Shown: piece by piece, positions 57,116 to 64,000 of the stretch | How the letters are laid out: the number at the start of each line of letters is the position of its first letter | How positions within the stretch are numbered: position 1 is the first letter of the stretch | Source: Darksidea phi | Taxonomy: Eukaryota > Ascomycota > Dothideomycetes > Pleosporales > Lentitheciaceae | Reading direction: 5' to 3' | Assembly: GCA_030770425.1 (NCBI GenBank) | Contig: JASJFT010000005.1 | Coordinates: 124,001-188,000, forward strand | Length of the DNA: 64,000 nucleotides | The notes under the pieces: model-generated | What the model was told of the DNA's origin: nothing | The model's input: only the letters and a program-made list of their open reading frames with translations | Database searches by the model: none | Position numbers and translations under genes: made by a program

Positions 57116-58788
57116 CTAATCGATCTTCATGACATGTTCCAACACCTTCCCAAACACTCCATATACCCGTTTCGGGTTTTCCTGAGCCGTTGTGAGTAGA
57201 AGAGCCGCGCTCAGCGTGAAAGCCAGATGCTCTTTCCATTGCTGCTCTGGAAGATATCGACGAGGGAACCAGGTTGCAGCCGCTCTAGGCAGGACGAAGA
57301 ACAGAACTTCGAGCCGCTTGCGCGACTGCTCGAAAAGTATACTTGGCCCACAAAGCAGACAGCCTCCCAGGACACAAAGTCCAGAGTCCCACATCTGAGG
57401 CGTAACTGTCTTGTAGGAAAAAAGCTTTGGTCCGAGGCGCGTTCGTGAGAGACAGACGCCATAGTAAACAGATGCGACAAAGGCACCTAGAAAGGTGGAA
57501 CTTCTCACCATGTTCTCAAAAGCCTTCACTAACACAGATGGGGTGAGCCCGGCAAGCCGGTTCCCAGGTCGAGCGTTCTTCCGCATATGCCTAGCTAAGA
57601 CAATGAGTTGGAGGGGTGTATACATTTTGGCTGCGAAAATCCATGCCTTGCAAAACCGGATGAGCGCATGCTTCTCACAGCTCTTGCTGTAGCCCATGTG
57701 AACGAGTTCACATGGAATAGGTATCGTGACTGCCGGGTCGCCCAGCTCCTCTGGTAACCCGTAATCACGGCACAGGGAACCAAGAAGAGGGGCCATGCCG
57801 GTGTCCTTACCATAGATCCAAGTGCCGTACCGAGCGTGCCGTAGCGCGAGTAGGAGCCGGTGATCGAGGCTCGCGGCAGTGGAAATCCAGGTGTTGTATG
57901 TCCGAGGAAGCCTGCTGGGACTATAGAACCAGGCGTGCATGATGGTTGCTGCAGAGAAGCAAAACAGGAGTGCAGGTGTAGCGCGAGCGATTCGTTTAGA
58001 GTGTGATGTAGATTCTGTAGGAATGCAGTCCCAAATGCTGCTGACGACTACTTGCGCAGCTCGTATAACAACAAAAAGCGTGAGGTCCAGTGTCTTGCCC
58101 GCAAGGTCTCCCCTCGCCAGACACTGAGCGCCGAGTGCAGCATCATTGACCTGGTCAGTCGCTATCTCCGGAGGTTCGTCGAACGGGCTCGGCTTGACGA
58201 CTGGGAGACGACTTGGCAGCTGTGATTTGTTTCCGCTCCGAGCTCGGGAGCTCAAAGGAGCACCGTTTATCAGACAGAAGGAGACGGAAGCGGATATCAA
58301 GGCAGCAAAAAGCCTGGCCAACGCAGGGACGGCTCGGAGGTGAAGAGAATCAGCCGAAGTAGCGAGACGCGCGATTCCGACCATGAGCCGTTTTATAGGT
58401 GGCTGGAGCAACGTCGAGCCGCCAACAAGAACTGCACAAAATGCGGGGAAGCGATGTATGGACAAGGCTTGGCGGAAGATGCGGGTCAACTGGAGAGTGC
58501 AAGGCGGCGGCGTCAGCGTCTGCATCGTGGTGTGGTCTGTTCATGTCGATGGCCTTACCTGGAGCCATGCTGCACGCAAGGTTAGCTTCCTTCGAGCGAG
58601 GGACGCAAGGACGCCGACGATGCGGGGAGCGGTGGTGGACAGCAGGCCCAGCAGATAGGCGGTCGCGAGACTAAAGCACGAGCCTTGGGTCAGATGCGGC
58701 CTCGAGACGGTCTTCCAAATCGCCCAACCAACGGCACTCACGGTTCAGCGAGCCGCCAGGGGCGCGCGGGTGTGGACTGTCTCGTCAT
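57116..58788 (-). CDS. TMEM135-like multi-pass membrane protein
   Basis: Three exons in gene order: 58742-58788, 58559-58670 and 57116-58489 (introns 71 and 69 nt), giving 510 residues. Reading only the long frame would start at 58525 and miss the N-terminal helix (LATAYLLGLLSTTAPRIVGVLASL), which the two upstream exons restore. The family features are RQALSIHRFPAFCAVLVGGSTLLQ, ATIMHAWFYSPSRLPRTYNTWI, CELVHMGYSKSCEKHALIRFCKAWIFAAKMYTPLQL and several further helices. TMEM135-family proteins are linked to mitochondria and peroxisomes in animals. The location and function in fungi are not established. Confidence 0.83.
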
Positions 58789-59390
58789 GAGGCGGATGCA
58801 GAGAGTGTGGACTGTGGATACATCAATTGACGCATGGTGTGGACAGGACTCGGTCGCGACGCGTGAGGTTGGATTAGACGTGTGAAGCGACGCGTCGATG
58901 GGTGGCGGCTTGGCGGTGACGCCACCGAGGACAGAGCGAAGGCCCGGCCGTTCGCTCGGCTGGCCGCGCCCGGAGGCTCCAGGCGCTCAATTTTGCATGT
59001 GATGCATGGCCGCATCTCCCAACACCCCGACCCTCCACCTTCCATCCTCCACCCCAGGCCTCCACCCACGGCCCGCCATTACGTGTGCTGCTCTACTTCT
59101 TAACGGTCCAGCTCACCAGCGTTCGCCCGCCCCACCACGGCTGCACCGCGCTGCACCTCCACCTCGACGGCATTCTGCGCGCGCCGCCGCCGCCGCCGCA
59201 ACCCGTACACCACCGCCATCTCCCCAGTCCACGCCGCCCCGGAGGATGCGTGCGACGACACATCGGCACGCGAACCACCACCCCCGTGCCGCATCACCGC
59301 GCTGACACGCTGGACGCGCTGGAGGCCTTCGCTCCACGGCCACTCGCGGCGTTGGGCCGGCTCTCGGGCAGGCCCCTCTCGTCCCCAGCC
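58789..59390. promoter_or_regulatory. Divergent promoter region, TMEM135-like and bHLH genes
   Basis: About 600 bp, GC-rich, with long CCN-repeat stretches (ccgccgccgccgccgcaacc at about 59187-59206). These create long shadow ORFs in all frames. No TATA box was seen. Confidence 0.45.
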
Positions 59391-60745
59391 ATGGACGACA
59401 AGGACCCGCCGCCCTTTGGTTGTATGCATCTGCACTCGGCACGCAATGGCGCGGCTACCCTGGCTGACGCAGTGTAGATACCTTCACAGGCGACTATGTA
59501 GGCGCCTCGCCCTCCGACCACGACAATGACGGTCCCTCGCTACTGAGCGAGATGGAGACACAGGAACTCACAGACTTCTTCACCCAGACGCCCTGGGATG
59601 ACATGTCCACCTATCCGCCTGCTGCAGCTCCCAAAGATGCCACCGACGCCTTCGCCTGGCCCTTTGGCCCTCCTCCAGCCACCATTCACAGCGTCTCCAC
59701 CACCATCCCGGACCAGGCCCAGCTGCACGGCTTCCACCTCGACCACAATTTCGTCTCTCTGCATACCGACCACTTCAGCAGCACACCCGATGATCTGCAG
59801 GCGGCGTCCACCCTGTTCAACAACGCCCAGATGCCCCCACCCACCGCACGCGCCCACAGCTTTCCCACCCTGCCTCCTCTAACCGCGCCCGAGGACGGCC
59901 AGCCGACGAGCGGGTATTCCAGTTTGCCCATGGTCCCTACTGCCAATGGCCTGCTTCACGAACAGCTTGCAGCTCTGTTACCAAATCACCATACAGAGGG
60001 ATCCATCGATGCATCACTCGCTGCTCAATGGGCCCACAGCCCGTCACAGCATCATCATGACGCTCAGCTGCGTGAGCTTGGACTGCAACGGCCTCCGCTC
60101 AAACGGCCATACACATACGGTACGGATAGTGCCTTCCAGGAGTCGGGGTTCCAGGTCTCTTCGAAACATGAGACTGAAGACTTTGTCGTCGGGCGTTTGA
60201 TGCACGACATGCACCACGCTCAGACGCTTGCCAGGGTGACTGCAGCTAAAGGAGACGGGAAACCGCAGAGTCCTTTTGCCCATGTACCCTCTGTAGGTGA
60301 CGACGAGCGACAAGAGGACGATGAGGACGACGAGGATGATGACGAGGAGGAAGATAGACCTCCCAAGAGGCGGAAGAGCAAAGCAGCACCCACGAGGAAT
60401 GGGAAGCCTGCTAACGGGTCCCGTAAGAGCATAACTAGTGGCAAAACCCGCAAAGCATCTGTCGATGACCGAATCAGCAAGAAGAAGCGGGGCTCCGTGG
60501 CTGGCCAGAAGGCGCAGCGCGAGAATTTGAGTGAAGAGCAGAAGCGGAACAACCACATTCTCTCTGAACAGAAGCGGCGGAACCTTATCAAGCGCGGCTT
60601 CGACGACTTGCATGATCTTGTGCCTGAAATCCGGAACGGCGGTCTGAGCAAGAGCGGAATATTAACCGAGGCAGCCAATTTCTTGGAGAAGTTGCTCACC
60701 GACAACAAGCGCTATGAAGAGCTTCTCGGATCGGTAAATGACTGA
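59391..60745 (+). CDS. bHLH transcription factor
   Basis: Exon 1 (59391-59418, nine codons) and exon 2 (59478-60745) joined by a 59-nt intron give 431 residues. The long middle is disordered, acidic, Pro/Ser/His-rich, with a run of Asp/Glu (DDERQEDDEDDEDDDEEE) followed by a basic nuclear-localisation signal PPKRRKSK. The C-terminal bHLH (about 340-425) has basic-region residues His, Glu and Arg in NNHILSEQKRRNLI, the set that reads CANNTG E-boxes (CACGTG type), then GFDDLHDLVPE, a loop, and SKSGILTEAANFLEKLL. It has the His/Glu/Arg class of basic region found in Ino4-like and related fungal factors. The target genes are unknown. Confidence 0.88.
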
Positions 60746-62135
60746 GACCAGGTTGCGGAGCGTACGCACATGCACACCACCGGTCCACCACTAAAGGAGT
60801 TTAGGGTTTGCTCGACACCCCACAGGCCCTCCATGCCTCTGCCCAACGATCTGCCTTCTTATTGCACCTCTTCCTGCGCATGGCCATGATAGCGAGGAGG
60901 GTAGTATCACGGCTGGATGAAAACGAGAGATCAAGCGATGTTGTTGACAAGCTTCGCAGTCAGCTCCGTGCGTTTTCAAGTGCACAACTATAGTGTGCAA
61001 GGTAGAATGAGATCATACACGAGTGGCGACCTGCAGCTGGGATGGTTTGAATTGGAAAGATGGAGAAGGGGGCTATTAGATACCCAGGGAATTGCCACTC
61101 GTTGTACGTATGCAGTAATTGTATGATACATGCGCGATGGTGACTTGAAATATTTGGCATGCATGCGATGAGAGGTGAAGACGCAAATAAGAACCTACAT
61201 AACATCACTCAACCCTACGGTCGCATCAGAACGGATGTTCCAATACGCCTGACATGGCGTCCAGCGATTGCTCCGCATCTATCCTCTTAGCCACCATTAC
61301 AAGACTCACACATTCTAGCAAGCGCAACGTCTTCTGAGACATGCAAAACCAGTCCCTACAGACTGGGACCCAAATCCATTCAAGCCAGATCTAACTGGGA
61401 GGGAAGGAAGCGGCACGCAAAATTGAAGGCGGCAAGGGTGCACATTGGCACATTATCTTACTCTAGCTGCATATGCACGACGCAGGTACAAGCGAATTTG
61501 TTATTAAGAACTCGTAAAAGGCGCCCGGTTGTTTGCGCGCAACCGCGTGATGGATCCTGCGCTGTATGCCTGTGCTCGGCAGGCTAAATTCGTTGAAGAG
61601 GGAGGACAGCTACGCCGGTCAATTGTGAGGTCTAATTACCGGAAGGACGGGTCAATAGATAATTAGTGCGTCGGTTTAAAGAGGCATTGATATGACCGAA
61701 CAAGTGATCGGTGTCAAAGCTCCACCATGCTGCACGCCTTTGCTGCGACGCAAATACGTTTGGCTAGGCCAATACTTTTCCTTGTCAAGGCCTCTCCTCT
61801 ATGTACTCGACGGAACGTATGTATTGCCTAGAAAGGTGGCAGGAAGACGAGTCATGTAGCAAATCCGTGTCAACAAAGAACAATATATATCAACTTTTGT
61901 ATAGACAAAAACTCCAGATGGGGTATATACATCGTGGACCTCTCATTAATATTTACTAAATTCAATACAAACAACGAATTGGCCACAAGATCCAAGCAGC
62001 GATGAACCGCTCTTCCTTCACAGTTCGAGGTCCCCCGAAACAACCACAATCCTCCAATAATACTCGTGGCGGGCATCGATGCTCGTACTGCATCCCAGCA
62101 AACAGTTCCCATCACTGAACATGATTGGGAAACGT
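60746..62135. other. Intergenic, nothing recognised
   Basis: About 1.4 kb with the 3' UTRs of two convergent genes and no convincing ORF. A small imperfect palindrome (cggttg - caaccg, 8-nt loop) lies at about 61527-61546. Confidence 0.4.
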
Positions 62136-62626
62136 TTACAAGAAGAAAGCAGCGAAGGCACCGACACCAGCAACGAAACCGCCAACGTTGAGGGCAGAAG
62201 CGGCACCAGTGAACTCGGGGTAGCCCGGAGCATATGCGCCAGTACCAGAAGGAGCCGGGGCGCCAGTGCCAGAGGCAGCGGGCACAACGGGATAGCCGGT
62301 GCCCGTAGGAGGGGGAGCTGGGTACCCGGTTCCAGACGGGACCTCGGGGTAGCCGGTGCCAGTGGGGAGCTCAGGGGAGACTTCAGTGGTCGGGTAGGGA
62401 GCCTCGGTGGCAGAAGTGCCAGGCGCAACCGGGGTATGTTGGCCGTAGGGAAGAGTAACGGTCTGGGTGACGGTGACCATGGCCGAGCACTCCTCAGCTG
62501 GTAGTGGGTTAGCAACTACTGGATAGTTGTACGAGGGTGCGCAGAACGCATACCAGTGGGGAGGGCGCCGTAGCCCTGGGCAGCGACAGCAGCAACGAAA
62601 GCAGCGGCAACAGCGAAGAACTTCAT
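62136..62626 (-). CDS. Small GPI-anchored Pro/Thr-rich wall protein
   Basis: Exons in gene order: 62554-62626 and 62136-62497, with a 56-nt intron (GTATGC, CTAAC, CCAG), giving 144 residues. The signal peptide covers residues 1-16 (ending VAA). One short conserved element (EECSAMVTVTQTVTLP) is typical of such wall proteins. A Pro/Thr/Gly/Tyr-rich region contains three PTGTGYP-like or PSGTGYP-like repeats. The C-terminus is a GPI-attachment signal: a small-residue site (GAAS), a short spacer and a hydrophobic end (GFVAGVGAFAAFFL). It should be attached to the plasma membrane or wall. The signal peptide is provided only by exon 1. Confidence 0.86.
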
Positions 62627-63396
62627 TCTGATTGATGTGAAAGGATGTTTGGTTGGCTGGGAAGGAGTGGATATTAAGTTGTTTGTAGAGAGAAATTAAT
62701 AAACGAGAGGTAAAAGAGTGTGAGTTTGATTTTAAAGAGCGGATACAGCTAGAAAGACTGTGGATTATCGAACTGATCGTAGGATGAAGAAGAAAGGTTC
62801 GAAAAGGCTGGGGCGAGGCTGTTTAATACTCAGTGCCAATCGAGCACACACCATCCTTTTCTCCACCTTACCCTTACGACTCTCCACCCGCCTTCAAGCT
62901 TTCAGAATGCACCGTCCCCATTAAATCAAATGATAACGGAGATTATGATCATTAATGATGTTCCCCATGTCTGAGCATTACTTCTCCGCTTCTGCGCTCT
63001 CATTGGCTATGACAGCCTCGCCGTAAACCGTCCAGCTGACTGTGCCTGTTGTGCAGCGCCTTGTGCAAGCCTTGTTGGTCACCTTGACGCTTCTCTGCAC
63101 GCTATGGCCTCAAGAAAGATTAAGACAGCAACGGTTTGTGGGTCCTCGACCCCAGCATTTGACAGGGGTGGTGGCAATCGCAATTTGATAGGCGGCAGAA
63201 TCACCCTGGACGCGACATCCCCTAGGATTCGTCTCCCCCTTTCCCGCAGCACAGGCAAAGAACGCCGAGATTGCATGTGACGAGCAAGTTGTTCAATGTT
63301 CATTCAGATGGAAGAAACAGACTTCTCTGATAGCAACACCGAGATGTCTAAACAAACGTTCAACATCGGCACACGGCATTTACCGCAAGCGAGATT
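62627..63396. other. Intergenic: GPI protein promoter and unknown gene 3' end
   Basis: Promoter side of the leftward GPI-protein gene. A 74-residue minus-strand ORF at 63079-63303 is probably a shadow. No further feature was recognised. Confidence 0.4.
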
Positions 63397-63705
63397 TTAG
63401 AGGCGGTGGTGAGTATGTAAAGCGGGTGGTGAGAGATTGCGAATTTCCAAAACTCGCAGCAAAACACTCGTAATTGAATCGCACGCCTTGACGGCGGTGC
63501 GATGTGGCAAGGCAGGCGAGATGTTCAACTCTTGGATGTTCATGGCAAGCTTTCGCCGATTTCCCAGCAGAAGTTCCAGGGAGGTCCTCATCATAATCAC
63601 ATAGCTTGAAGACAGCAGACCCGCCTTCAGATTCGTGCTTACTTTTGTGATATCGGCAAACAGTGCACAGGATCCGAGGAGAATGAGCGGCCTTGACTCC
63701 TCACC
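63397..63705 (-). CDS. 3' coding part of an unknown gene near the right edge
   Basis: On the minus strand a frame is open from 63705 to the stop at 63397. Its peptide reads like real protein (ILLGSCALFADITK, SYVIMMRTSLELLLGNRRK, SITSVLLRVLEIRN), helix-rich and cytosolic. Coding-like sequence in another frame (VKQHPPQGLREKMIAAG) lies just upstream at about 63709-63765, ending near a donor-like GTGAGG, so an intron probably separates two exons. The 5' part lies at or beyond the right edge. It resembles the C-terminal region of fungal transcription regulators, but no DNA-binding domain is visible and no family can be named. Confidence 0.35.
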   Translation of the reverse strand, partial: GEESRPLILLGSCALFADITKVSTNLKAGLLSSSYVIMMRTSLELLLGNRRKLAMNIQELNISPALPHRTAVKACDSITSVLLRVLEIRNLSPPALHTHHRL

Positions 63706-64000
63706 TCACCAGCAGCGATCATCTTTTCCCTCAGGCCCTGTGGTGGATGTTGCTTCACGATCGTCGAAGGCGGGAGCCTAGGCTTTTGACACTATCCGTA
63801 TTCGCTTATCTACGGGAGGGAAATTCCAAGAAGCCACCCAGAGACAGGTAATGGCTAGTTCGTTGCTTTTATCTTATCAAATAAATGTAATGCAACCGTC
63901 AAGCGACAACTCCAAACGCCGAAGCGATGATACTGCGAGCTAATCGTACACATCATCTAGAAGCGTCTATTTCACCTTGCCCATGATCGTTTCACGCTGC

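Noticed and set aside
59006..59477. Plus-strand ORFs rich in Pro, His and Arg upstream of the bHLH gene
   Set aside because: They come from CCN-repeat promoter DNA. The bHLH gene is better explained by the short exon at 59391.

Overview
The window looks like nuclear DNA of a filamentous ascomycete, most likely a dothideomycete of the Pleosporales type. Genes are dense and mostly GC-rich, with short introns (about 37-210 nt) that have GT-AG ends and often CTRAC branch points. Fungus-specific families occur (DUF1996, Cnl2/NKP2, secreted S/T-rich proteins). The gene-rich DNA is broken by AT-rich, stop-riddled blocks of the kind left by repeat-induced point mutation (RIP). No species can be named from the sequence alone. 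Many exon structures below were rebuilt by hand from splice signals and frame continuity and have not been checked against transcripts.

Layout. 0-10.6 kb: a secreted S/T-rich protein cut by the left edge, a membrane-anchored aspartic-protease-like protein without the first catalytic motif, a GIY-YIG/T5orf172 protein, an orphan ORF, and two RIP-type AT blocks. 11-20 kb: housekeeping genes (Utp12-domain nucleolar protein, BDF1, RVB1, SDH assembly factor 4), then a 458-bp MITE at 20.0-20.5 kb. 20.5-35 kb: a tentative Cys-rich small protein, a type-B carboxylesterase, a 2068-aa DOCK exchange factor and RRP12. 35.7-39.6 kb: a TIR-bounded element carrying a truncated CobW/COG0523 GTPase gene, a 90-aa ten-cysteine secreted protein just beside it, and a secreted DUF1996 protein. 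40-49.5 kb: an MFS sugar transporter, a tail-anchored unknown, an ARMH3-like protein, nicotinamide riboside kinase, EAF3 and a Cnl2/NKP2 kinetochore protein. 50-64 kb: a GH5-like glycosidase with a Cys-rich tail, a decayed CrtC/Diels-Alderase-like pseudogene, a single-pass membrane protein, a TMEM135-like protein, a bHLH factor, a GPI-type wall protein and a 3' gene fragment at the right edge.

Links between genes. BDF1, RVB1 and EAF3 are all chromatin factors (in yeast SWR1/TFIID, INO80/SWR1 and NuA4/Rpd3S). RRP12 and the Utp12-domain protein both act in ribosome biogenesis. The secreted genes concentrate next to AT-rich or repeat DNA. The strongest unusual signals are the CobW fragment between terminal inverted repeats, the neighbouring ten-cysteine protein whose second exon supplies six of its cysteines, the pseudogene at 52.9-54.0 kb whose three lesions are all transition-type, and a frame-shifting 118-bp tandem duplication at the 3' end of the Utp12-domain gene.
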